Below, one piece after another: positions 9,504-18,000 of a DNA stretch of 48,656 nt. Source of the DNA: Terriglobia bacterium (GTDB lineage Bacteria > Acidobacteriota > Terriglobia > Terriglobales > Acidobacteriaceae); assembly GCA_020073015.1 (NCBI GenBank), contig JAIQFZ010000018.1, forward strand, positions 1 through 48,656, read 5' to 3'. How positions within the stretch are numbered: the first letter of the stretch is position 1; each line of letters begins with the position of its first letter. Below the pieces are notes generated by a model. It was given only the letters and a program-made list of their open reading frames with translations. It was not told the origin of the DNA and searched no databases. Made by a program: the position numbers and the translations under genes.

Positions 9504-10829
9504 CTAGTGCCCCGCGACGGGGCCGGCTTCTATTTCCCTGCGCACCAGAAACAGGAACAAGATGCTCAGAACAGTGTATATGCCCATGAATCCCAGCAGT
9601 GTAAACATCCCATTACCTGCCGAGACCGCCTTGGAGTAGCCGTCCTCGGTGCGCATCAACCCATACACCAGCCACGGCTGCCGTCCCAGTTCGGCCGTCA
9701 TCCATCCCGCCGTGTTGGCGATGTAGGGAAACGGCGCCGACAGCATCAGGATCCAGAGCATCCATTTGGCGTTGAACAGCCATCCGCGCCAGAGCAGGAA
9801 GACCGCTACCACCATCACGGCGACAAAGATCGTTCCCAGGCCGACCATGATGTGGTAGCTGTAGTAGAGCAGCGGAATATTCCCCGGCCAGTCTTGCTTC
9901 GGAAACGCGTCCAGCCCCTGGACATGCGCGTTCCACCGCTTGTAGGTCAGCACGCTCAGCATGCCCGGCACCTCCAGCGGATTGTCAATCTTGCGCTGCT
10001 CGTCGTTGGGTTGTCCCAGGATGACCAGCGGCGCTTTCGTCTGTCCCTGGTACAAGCCCTCCATCGCCGCCAGCGTGACCGGTTGAAGATTTGCCACCAG
10101 TCTGCCTTGTCCGTCACCGGTCGGGAAGATCTGCAGAATGCTGAACAGGCACCCGGCAATCACCCCCGCTTTTAGGAAGACGCGGCCATGTTCCGTGAAC
10201 CGGCCCGAGAGCAAATAGAATGCCCCGACGGCGGCCATGATAAAAGCACCGGTGATGGCTGCCCCACTCATGTTATGGGCGTATTGCCATCCCGCCCATG
10301 GATTCAACACCAGCCCCCAGAAACTCGAAAGCTGCACCGTACCGTCCGCGGCCTGAAAATAGCCCGTCGGGTGCTGCATGAACGCATCCGTCGCGATGAT
10401 GAAGTAGCCCGACAGCCACGACCCGACAAACACGGCGACCGCTGACAGCCAGTGCGCCCGCGGGCTCAGCCGCTTCTCGCCATAGAGAAACAACCCAAGG
10501 AACGCAGATTCGAGAAAAAAGGCGAACATGCCTTCCATGGCCAGCGTCTGCCCGATCACACCGCCGGCGAAAAGCGAGAAGTGCGACCAGTTGGTCCCGA
10601 ACTGAAATTCCATCGGAATCCCGGTGACCACACCCAGCACAAAATTGATCCCGAAGATCTTTCCCCAGAAGCGGGCGGATTCGTTGTACACGGGATTCTT
10701 GTGCCACACTCCGATCGTCTTGAGCACCACGATCAGCAGCGCAAGCCCCATCGTCAGTTGCGGGAACAAATAGTGAAAGGTCGCAGTGAAAGCGAAGTGC
10801 AGGCGGTGAACAAGAAGTGCGCTATCCAT
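9504..10829 (-). CDS. cydA: Cytochrome bd ubiquinol oxidase subunit I
   Basis: 441 residues, multi-pass. Ligands known from Escherichia coli CydA are at almost the same positions: His19 (TATFHYLF), Glu99 (LAMEG) and Glu107 (FFLES), and His185 (WQYAHNMSG) as the likely haem b558 ligand. The GRQPW motif near residue 380 is intact. It carries all three haems and the quinol site. The length is well under the 520 or so residues of the E. coli protein, so it belongs to the class with a short Q-loop (also seen in cyanide-insensitive oxidases). It is the first gene of cydAB. The ribosome binding site is weak (GAGG about 9 bases upstream). A high-affinity oxidase suggests respiration at low oxygen. 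Confidence 0.96.
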   Translation of the reverse strand: MDSALLVHRLHFAFTATFHYLFPQLTMGLALLIVVLKTIGVWHKNPVYNESARFWGKIFGINFVLGVVTGIPMEFQFGTNWSHFSLFAGGVIGQTLAMEGMFAFFLESAFLGLFLYGEKRLSPRAHWLSAVAVFVGSWLSGYFIIATDAFMQHPTGYFQAADGTVQLSSFWGLVLNPWAGWQYAHNMSGAAITGAFIMAAVGAFYLLSGRFTEHGRVFLKAGVIAGCLFSILQIFPTGDGQGRLVANLQPVTLAAMEGLYQGQTKAPLVILGQPNDEQRKIDNPLEVPGMLSVLTYKRWNAHVQGLDAFPKQDWPGNIPLLYYSYHIMVGLGTIFVAVMVVAVFLLWRGWLFNAKWMLWILMLSAPFPYIANTAGWMTAELGRQPWLVYGLMRTEDGYSKAVSAGNGMFTLLGFMGIYTVLSILFLFLVRREIEAGPVAGH

Positions 10830-10873
10830 AAAGGAAGGCCTCAGATGTCAGGTCTCAGCAAAACCTCCAACCC

Positions 10874-10919
10874 AGCCCCAGAGGGGCGAGCCAACATAGC
10901 CCAGCGCTTCAGCGCTGGG
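10874..10919. repeat. Dispersed palindromic repeat upstream of cydA
   Basis: Contains the perfect inverted repeat CCCAGCGCT-TC-AGCGCTGGG (10900-10919), preceded by CCCCAGAGGGG. This type of element (AGCGCTTCAGCGCT core) recurs in modified form at 30965-31070. It lies in the 247-base gap between cydA and the thioesterase; nothing else was found in that gap. Confidence 0.7.
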
Positions 10920-11076
10920 AAAAACCGAAAATGGCTCCAATTCACGGGGGGACGGCCCAAGTCCTCATGCCACCTTTCACCCGCAAGAACGGCGTGCTAT
11001 CTCGCGACATGCTTCCTACACCTTTCACAAATTCCTTCGGGGCGGCTGCACCGGTCAACTTTCTTCTCAAAATCCT

Positions 11077-11586
11077 CTAGCTCCGCACCTGCTTCCTGCG
11101 CACCGACTCCGATCGCCGGATCTCGCGGCGCCGCGACGCATCCTCGTAGCGTCTCTTCTCGTCATCGGACTCCGGAATCACCAGCGGCACCGCCAGCCGG
11201 TTCCCTGCCTCGTCGATTGCCACAAATGTCAGATACGCCGAGCTCACATGCTGGTTCTGCTCCGAACGATAATTTTCCACCCAAACCTTGACTCCGACTT
11301 CCATCGAGGTATGAAACACGCGATTCACCGACGACCGCAGAATGACCAGATCGCCCACCCGTACCGGCACCAGAAAGTCCATATGATCAATCGAGGCTGT
11401 CACCACCCGCTGCCGCGAGTGCCGGTGGGCGGCCATCGCGCCGGCCAGATCGATCCAGTGCATCAACCGCCCGCCCACCAGCGCATTCAGTGGATTGGCA
11501 TCGTTGGGCATAACAATCTCAGCCATTTCGGAAATCGAGTCTCGGACGGGCCGGGCACGTGTGAGTCTTTCTTTGTCGTCGTTCAT
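11077..11586 (-). CDS. Acyl-CoA thioesterase, hotdog fold (YciA/BACH type)
   Basis: 169 residues. The core reads MPNDANPLNALVGGRLMHWI followed by DLAGAMAA, then SIDHMDFLVPVRVGD, which is the characteristic sequence of hexameric hotdog-fold acyl-CoA thioesterases that hydrolyse short- to long-chain acyl-CoA to fatty acid and CoA in the cytosol. In this family an Asn or Asp near NANPL and an acidic residue on the central helix (WIDLAGA) take part in catalysis. The C-terminal 25 residues are highly charged (RRYEDASRRREIRRSESVRR) and extend past the fold. The next gene on the strand (11599-12105) ends 12 bases before this start, so the two are probably co-transcribed. Confidence 0.9.
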   Translation of the reverse strand: MNDDKERLTRARPVRDSISEMAEIVMPNDANPLNALVGGRLMHWIDLAGAMAAHRHSRQRVVTASIDHMDFLVPVRVGDLVILRSSVNRVFHTSMEVGVKVWVENYRSEQNQHVSSAYLTFVAIDEAGNRLAVPLVIPESDDEKRRYEDASRRREIRRSESVRRKQVRS

Positions 11587-11598
11587 AGATCGGCTTGT

Positions 11599-12105
11599 TT
11601 ATTCGATGAAGGCATGCGTCTGCCGGGCACGATATGTTTCGAGATAGCATTCTGCCAGCCGTTGCACGCGGGTGTCCGAGTGTACGTTCACCCAGGTCTC
11701 GCGCCTCAGATCAAAAGCCAGCTTCCCCTGCTCGACGGGAGCGTGACCCAACTCGCAAACATAGCAGAACGTAACCTGCTCGCACCCAGCGGAGGTCACC
11801 GAAAACCGCACCGCGTCCCAATCTCGCTCAGGCGGAAGATGCGGACAGGCAGCCGCGTATCCCAGATTGCAGAACTCGCGAAGTTGCCTATCAGAAGCCG
11901 CGATTTCCAGTCCCGAAGCGCAACACGCGCCGGTCCATCCTGCGCCCAACGGCAACCGCGAAGGATGCGGCCACGAACCATCGTTCAAGATCTCGCGCGG
12001 GGCAAAATAAGGACAAGCCAAACCGTCTTCCTCGGAGAAAAGCCATTGTATCGCGGGCCGTGATATGAATGGATGAACGTCAATCAGTGTCCAGGTTTGG
12101 CGCAC
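11599..12105 (-). CDS. Cysteine-rich protein of unknown function
   Basis: 168 residues with a GTG start, AAAGG a few bases upstream. Five cysteines lie in the N-terminal half: Cys31 (ACPYFAPRE), Cys61 and Cys62 (TGACCASGLE), Cys79 and Cys87 (EFCNLGYAAACPHLP). Three more follow (Cys108, Cys114, Cys117). The segments ACPYFAPRE, WPHPSRLPLGAGWTGAC and FCNLGYAAACPHLP look like conserved blocks and suggest a zinc site or Fe-S cluster held by four of these cysteines. I know no function for it. It is probably co-transcribed with the downstream thioesterase (12-base gap) and starts 29 bases from the divergent TPR gene, so the two share a very short regulatory region. Confidence 0.75.
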   Translation of the reverse strand: MRQTWTLIDVHPFISRPAIQWLFSEEDGLACPYFAPREILNDGSWPHPSRLPLGAGWTGACCASGLEIAASDRQLREFCNLGYAAACPHLPPERDWDAVRFSVTSAGCEQVTFCYVCELGHAPVEQGKLAFDLRRETWVNVHSDTRVQRLAECYLETYRARQTHAFIE

Positions 12106-12134
12106 TGGCCTTTCTGAGAACTGAGAACTTCGTT

Positions 12135-12443
12135 ATGGACCGCATCGCACTACTCACCGAGATTCTCACCGCCAATCCCGACGACGCTTTCGCACGCTAC
12201 GGCCTGGCTTTGGAATACTCCAAAACCGGACAAACTGATCAGGCGCTCGGGGAATTCAAAACCCTGATCGAGAAGAATCCCGACTACACGCCCGCCTACT
12301 TTATGGCTGCACAAACCCTGGCCACCGCAAACCGAATCGACGAAGCGAAAAGAATGCTGGTCGACGGCATAGCCTCAGCCCGACGCACCAGCAACACCCA
12401 CGCCCAATCCGAAATGACCGCCATGCTGGAGGAACTCACGTAG
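12135..12443 (+). CDS. Small tetratricopeptide-repeat protein
   Basis: 102 residues from the ATG at 12135; an earlier frame start would overlap the divergent neighbour and adds non-TPR sequence. Two to three TPR units are visible: AFARYGLALEYSKTGQTDQA, then YTPAYFMAAQTLATANRIDE, then a C-terminal helix pair. No signal peptide, so cytosolic. TPR proteins of this size bind partner proteins; no partner is evident. The stop is immediately followed by a palindromic repeat. Confidence 0.8.
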   Translation: MDRIALLTEILTANPDDAFARYGLALEYSKTGQTDQALGEFKTLIEKNPDYTPAYFMAAQTLATANRIDEAKRMLVDGIASARRTSNTHAQSEMTAMLEELT

Positions 12444-12483
12444 CGACAGCCGCCCTCGGCTGTCCAGCGGAGCGAAGCTCCGC
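12441..12483 (+). repeat. Palindromic repeat family A, copy 1
   Basis: GACAGCCG-CCCT-CGGCTGTC (12445-12464) with 8-base arms, followed by a second small palindrome CGGAGC-GAA-GCTCCG (12468-12482). It lies right at the stop of the TPR gene. Copy 2 is the same element inverted, about 110 bases on. Confidence 0.85.
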
Positions 12484-12557
12484 AGCGTACAAGCATCACG
12501 GCCATCCCTATCCCCTTATCACCCTGCTTCATGCGGGGGCGGAGGCACCATAGAACT

Positions 12558-12602
12558 AGCCGAGCTTCGCTCGGCCGGACAGCCGAGGGCGGCTGTCCCT
12601 AC
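12558..12602 (-). repeat. Palindromic repeat family A, copy 2 (inverted)
   Basis: Read on the minus strand: GTAGGGACAGCCGCCCTCGG, then CTGTCC and the satellite palindrome GCCGAGC-GAA-GCTCGGC. Same architecture as copies 1 and 3, opposite orientation, and located 56 bases before the start of the S9 peptidase gene. Confidence 0.85.
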
Positions 12603-12657
12603 GCAGACCTTGCTGACGGCTAGAGTGCTACACTCTCCTGTTCTGCGGAGGCACGTC

Positions 12658-14856
12658 ATGCGCCGTCTGGTTTTTCTTCTCGTTCTTCTTTTCTCTCTTC
12701 CCGCCTTCTCGCAAGCCAAACATCCTTTCACCTTCGAAGACATGATGAAGTTGAAGCGCGTTGGCGAACCGGTGCCTTCGCCCGACGGCAAGTGGGTCCT
12801 CTTCAGCGCGGTCGATGTCGATCTCGCCACCAACAAGAAGACGCCGCACATCTGGATCGTCCCACTAAGCAGTGTGGGGACGGGCGACTCGCCCGTCCAG
12901 GCCGAGCATATCCTCATCCCCGATCAAGACGGCGACCGCCCGCGCTGGGCGCCGGATGGCAAGCGCTTCGCATTCCTCTCAACCAAAGAAGGCGGCTCGC
13001 AGATTTGGATCGCTGACTTTGACAGCGCACCAGGCACCGTGAGCGCTGTGCACCGGCTCACTTCAATTGCGACTGAGCCAGGTGGTGAGCTGTGGTCACC
13101 GGATGGGAAAAATATCCTTTTTACGTCCGATGTGTATCCGGAATGTGATGGCGCTTCCGATGCGGAAGCCGCCTGTAATGCGAGGAAGGTGAAGGAAGCA
13201 GAGGACTCCAAGGTAAAGGCAATCATCTTCGACCGACTGCTCTATCGACACTGGAACGCTTACAAGCGCGGCATGCGCACTCACATTTTCGTGGTGCCGG
13301 CACCCACCCTTCCCAAAGGCGGGGAAGGGTGGGGCACCCTCATTTCGGTGGCCCGCGACCTTACCCCAGGCGATTACGACTCGCCCGTGTTCTCGCTCGG
13401 CGGACAGGACAATTACGCCTTCTCGCCCGACGGGCAGGAGATTTGCTACACCTCGAACCACGACAAGGTCGAGGCCACTTCCACCAACAACGATCTCTGG
13501 ATCGTCCCGGTGAATGGAGGAGCGGCCAAGAACATCACCGCCGACAACCCGGCGAGCGACTCGACGCCGCTCTATTCGCCCGATGGCAAGTACATCGCCT
13601 ACCGCGCCCAGCAGCGTCCGGGATACGAGAGTGACCGCTTCCGGCTGATGCTGTACGACCGCAAGACGGGGGAGAAGAAGAATCTGACGGAGAAATTTGA
13701 CAGTTGGATCGGGACCTACACGTGGGCTCCAGATTCCAAGAAGATTTATCTCAGTGCAGAAGACCAAGGTGAACAGCCAATTTATTCGCTAGTGCTCACT
13801 CCTGGACCGGCATCTCCGGTTTGCGGTGCGGTTAAGCTACTGTCGGGGTTTAGCGACGACCTAGCACTCAGCGTTGACGGCAAGACGCTTTTATTTACAC
13901 GCATGTCACTTGCTAGTCCGAACGAGATCTACAAGGCTGCATCCGATTACGGTCCGTGTGAGGATATGACACCAAAGGTTTCCGGAGGGGTAGCCGTCCC
14001 CGCCAAGAAGTGCCAGCCCCCGACATCGGAGCCTCTTGCGCACATTAACGACTCCGTCCTCTCCCAAGTCGCCATGTCCCCGCTCGAATCCTTCTGGTTC
14101 GAAGGAGCCAAGGGTGACAAGGTCCAGGGCTTCATCGTCAAGCCGCCGAACTTCGATGCCAGCAAGAAATATCCCGTGAAGTTCCTCATCCACGGCGGGC
14201 CGCAGGGGGCCTGGGGAGACGACTGGTCGTATCGCTGGAATCCCGAACTCTTTGCCGCTAACGGATACGTCGTCATCATGATCAACTTTCACGGCTCGAC
14301 TGGCTACGGGCAGAAGTTTATTGACGCCATCAATGGCGACTGGGGCGGCGCTCCGTTTGAAGACCTGATGAAGGGGCTCGACTACGCGGAGAAGACTTAT
14401 CCGTTCATCGACAAAGACCGCGAGTGCGCGCTGGGCGCGAGCTACGGTGGATACATGGCCAACTGGGTGCTCGGCCACACCAACCGCTTCAAGTGCATCG
14501 TCTCGCACGACGGCATGTTCAACGCCGACTCCGCCTGGGGCACAACCGAAGAACTCTGGTTCAACGAATGGGAGTTCAAAGGCACGCCCTGGACGAACCG
14601 TGACATGTACCGCAAATGGTCTCCGCACCTGAGCGCGACGAATTTCAAGACGCCGACGCTGGTGGTTCATAGCCAGCTCGACTATCGACTCGATGTGAGC
14701 GAAGGCTTTCAGCTCTTCACCACGCTGCAGCGCCTGGGCGTGCCGTCGAAGATGCTCTACTTCCCCGACGAAGGCCACTGGGTGCTGAAGCCGCAGAATT
14801 CGCAGCTCTGGTGGAAGACGGTGAACGACTGGGTAGACCAATGGACAAAGAAATAA
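12658..14856 (+). CDS. Secreted S9-family peptidase (prolyl oligopeptidase clan)
   Basis: 732 residues. The start at 12658 has GGAGG about 7 bases upstream and gives a clear signal peptide (MRRLVFLLVLLFSLPAFSQA). Residues about 30-440 form the WD40/PD40-like beta-propeller (repeats such as SPDGKWVLFSA, SPDGKNILFTS, SPDGKYIAYRA). The C-terminal alpha/beta-hydrolase domain has the triad Ser595 (GASYGGY), Asp675 (SQLDYRLDV) and His707 (DEGHWV), and HGGPQG supplies the oxyanion hole. Family members remove dipeptides or acylated residues from short peptides. The export signal places it in the periplasm or outside. The gene is bracketed by inverted copies of the family A repeat (12558-12602 and 14861-14905) and has no operon partner. 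Confidence 0.95.
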   Translation: MRRLVFLLVLLFSLPAFSQAKHPFTFEDMMKLKRVGEPVPSPDGKWVLFSAVDVDLATNKKTPHIWIVPLSSVGTGDSPVQAEHILIPDQDGDRPRWAPDGKRFAFLSTKEGGSQIWIADFDSAPGTVSAVHRLTSIATEPGGELWSPDGKNILFTSDVYPECDGASDAEAACNARKVKEAEDSKVKAIIFDRLLYRHWNAYKRGMRTHIFVVPAPTLPKGGEGWGTLISVARDLTPGDYDSPVFSLGGQDNYAFSPDGQEICYTSNHDKVEATSTNNDLWIVPVNGGAAKNITADNPASDSTPLYSPDGKYIAYRAQQRPGYESDRFRLMLYDRKTGEKKNLTEKFDSWIGTYTWAPDSKKIYLSAEDQGEQPIYSLVLTPGPASPVCGAVKLLSGFSDDLALSVDGKTLLFTRMSLASPNEIYKAASDYGPCEDMTPKVSGGVAVPAKKCQPPTSEPLAHINDSVLSQVAMSPLESFWFEGAKGDKVQGFIVKPPNFDASKKYPVKFLIHGGPQGAWGDDWSYRWNPELFAANGYVVIMINFHGSTGYGQKFIDAINGDWGGAPFEDLMKGLDYAEKTYPFIDKDRECALGASYGGYMANWVLGHTNRFKCIVSHDGMFNADSAWGTTEELWFNEWEFKGTPWTNRDMYRKWSPHLSATNFKTPTLVVHSQLDYRLDVSEGFQLFTTLQRLGVPSKMLYFPDEGHWVLKPQNSQLWWKTVNDWVDQWTKK

Positions 14857-14860
14857 GCAC

Positions 14861-14905
14861 GTAGGGACAGCCGCCCTCGGCTGTCCAGCCGGGCAAAGCC
14901 CGGCT
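14861..14905 (+). repeat. Palindromic repeat family A, copy 3
   Basis: Begins 4 bases after the S9 stop: GTAGGGACAGCCGCCCTCGG, CTGTCC, then the satellite palindrome AGCCGGGC-AAA-GCCCGGCT. Its position and hairpin could also make it an mRNA 3' end, though no T-run follows. Confidence 0.85.
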
Positions 14906-14910
14906 ATGCC

Positions 14911-14937
14911 TGTGTGGCGCGGACACTCCTGTCCGCG
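14911..14937 (+). repeat. Palindromic repeat family B, copy 1
   Basis: TGTGTGGCGCGGACACTCCT then GTCCGCG, with arms GCGGAC/GTCCGC. It matches the reverse complement of 15062-15088 at 24 of 27 bases by eye. Confidence 0.8.
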
Positions 14938-15061
14938 TAAAACGTAAGGCTCATCAGCTCCGGTGGCGGAGAGAGGCAGGTCGAGTCCCTACAATTAGAA
15001 CTCAACCGAACCGCCAGCAACAGGCCCAAGCAAACATGCCCTTTCCTCAATCGCGGCGTTG

Positions 15062-15088
15062 CGCGGACAAGAGTGTCCGCGCTACACG
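15062..15088 (-). repeat. Palindromic repeat family B, copy 2 (inverted)
   Basis: CGCGGACAAGAGTGTCCGCG then CTACACG. Inverted relative to copy 1, ending 2 bases short of the stop codon of the minus-strand gene at 15091. A third, diverged member lies at 22526-22553. Confidence 0.8.
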
Positions 15089-15090
15089 CA

Positions 15091-18000
15091 TCATGGCAGG
15101 GTTCCATCCCCGGCCAGCACGCGGCAACTTCGTTTGTCCTCAGGAAGCTGGCTCCTTGGAGCCGTATGAGTCTGGGTCTCCGCCGGAGCGGGAGCGGGAG
15201 CGGTTGTGGGGGCAACGCCGCTCCCAATTGGCACCACGGGTCTCTGCCGACCTTTGGCTTTGGCCGGCTTGGATCTCGCACATGGTTGAGCAATGGAGTC
15301 TGCACTGTCCTCAGACGAATCCGAACAAGCGCTCACGGGCAAATCGACTACCGGTTCGCCGCTCGAAACGCCTTCCGGCACAGCAACCAATAAAGCGCCC
15401 GCAACCCCCGATGATTGCAGCCCGCCAAGCCGGGCGCCCTGCATAAACCGTTCGCTTCTTCGCAAGTCCTCTCTCGCCGCCGCCACGATCTGCAGATCAA
15501 ACTGCGCGACCGCCGGTCCGGCGTTGACGGTAATGAACAGATCGCACGGCCCTCTGGCCGCCCCCGGTGTAGGCACGATCGAGGCAATCCCGTCCTCCGT
15601 GGTCACTGCCTGGGTCGAAGATGATCCCAGAATGATCGTCATGCCGGTTCCCCCAACGATCATGTCGCCCTCCGTTCGCAGTCCCGAACCTGGAGGCACG
15701 CGGGCCACCGTGGTAGTGAAAGCGACGTTCACTCCCATGACCGGGTTGGCAGCCACGGAGCTGTCCGTAACCCGCAGGATGAGCGGCTGGAACGAATCTC
15801 CATCCCTTACGACCTGCGTCGATCCGCTAATGGTCACCAGCATCCACAATGACGCTGGCGTGGCATATAAGGTAAATGTCTGGCAAGGCGCATTGTTCGG
15901 AGCAACGCAAGCACTGACCTGCACATCGGCACTGTGATTCGCCAGGTGCACGCTGACGGTCGCGTATCCCGAAGTGTTCGTGGTCGCGCTGCCCCCTGCC
16001 AGCGTAGCCGTACCCTTGGTCAGTGTGTAATTCACAACCACGTTGGACTGCGGCACGCCTGCGTTCAGCGCCTCCACGGTCAGCGGCACATCGAGCGTAG
16101 CGCCCTGACCGACCCATCTGGTTGGCGCCACCGCAGCCAGGTCGAGCGAGGAAGAGGTTGCCAACAAAGCCACCTCCTTCGATGGCGGCGAGGGGTAAGC
16201 GGCCGGGGCAACAGTCGCGGTGATCGTGCTCTGCCCGACCGCCATCGGAGTCACCCACGTGGACGATTCTCCCGTCTGATCACTCAGCACCGAGCAACTG
16301 ATCCCCCCGCTGCAGACCGATAGAACCGTGCTATTCGTGGTGCTCCAGGCGACCGTCGCGCCGTTGACCGGCGTCACCCCATCGGACGCGACCACTTGCA
16401 CGCGAATCGGGTTCGCGGCCTGCGATCCGACTGGCGTGGCCGGCTCGGAGCCCTGCAGCAGAAGAAGTTGATCGTCGGCCGCAGCGCCGTAGGTCAACGC
16501 GTCGCCCATGCGGGAGAAACCGCCGCTCGCTGGATCGGTAACCTGAACCGTCGCCGTTCCGTCCAGCGCCGCAGAAGGCACCGCCACTTGGATCTCGGTC
16601 GCCGACGAAGAAAGAAGGTTGGCACGGTTGCCCGCCGCACTCACCTGCAAACCGGAATTGAACCCAATCCCGCTCAGAGTGAGCACGCCCCCCGCCAGGC
16701 TCACGCGGCTGGGCGTGACCGTGTCCGCATACAGCACGCTCGCGACATAGGAATAGTCGGGACGCCCGTCGCCGCGGGAGTCTGCCATGCCTAACCGAAA
16801 CGTGTCGCTCGCCGAAAACTGTGCGTCCAGCCGGCTCATTCCGAAATTGAAGGTATTGAACGCAGACTGCGTGGACGCCGGGGCCGGTCCGCCACTCTGG
16901 TCGCTCAGTGACCAGATCCCGATCACTGGCATCAGCTTCGATTCGGTCGGGTTGCCGGATTCGTCCAGCGCGGTCACCGAGACCGACGCCGTCCGGTCGG
17001 CCCGCGCGGCGAACTGAAACCACTCGGTATCTCCGTACCCTGAGACCCACGACGCCCATCCCCCGCCCTGCGGAAGCGAGGCAGGATTCGCGTAGGTTGC
17101 GCCGCTGCCGGGGTGCGTGCCCTCCACCTCGCTCTGCAGCATCAGGATGTCCCTCTCCACATCTGATGCGGGTTGCACCGTGACCACCACCGGAGCAAAC
17201 TGGCCCGAGGGCGAAACCTGGGGGAAGTCGTACGGTTCAACCCCCGCGGACCAGTTCGCATCCAGCGCTTCCACACTCAGCTGATAGAGCGCAATGTTCT
17301 GTCCGTCGGGAACTACTAGCCCCCGTAGATCAAAGAATCCTTCCAGTGCCGGATCGTCCGAGCCCCAGCGGTCGTAGCGAAGTCCGGTCCCATCGGCGAA
17401 ACCGTTGATGATGTTCCCGGCATTCCCGCGAAACAAAAATCCTGAAACAGACGTAGCCACATATTGCCGCGAAGGTTTGTTCGCCGCATCCAGCAAGCGG
17501 GCCACCACGTTCACTCCCTGCATGGGTTGCACCGCATTCCCCGAGGCATCAGTAAAATACACGCTACCGTGAATTCTGGCGGTGGGCTGCTCCGCCACCA
17601 GAGGCCCGGGGGACTTTTGCGGCTGATGGGGCGTCACCGGATACAGCCGCACCAGCGACGCGGTGTCGTCCATCTTCAGCACTGCCGCATCCGGATAGCA
17701 GGTGCGGATCGGCACGCACGTCACCGGATCAGTAAAGTGCATCAATGGAAATCCCTCATAGTCGGCGCTGGTGGGGGGCGGATTCCCCGTGATCACGTTC
17801 AAGTTGGCCTGCGACCATCCCAGGCCAATCACGCGCCCCAACGTTCGCACCAGCCGGTACTGCACGTCGGGCAGCTGCGAATCGCTGGCCGCGCATACTC
17901 CATTGATCACGATCAGCGCATGCACGATGTTCCCGGCGGTGTTCAGGTTGTCCGGCCCGCCGTACACCGCGTTGGTGAAACAGTAGTCCACTCCTCCCGC

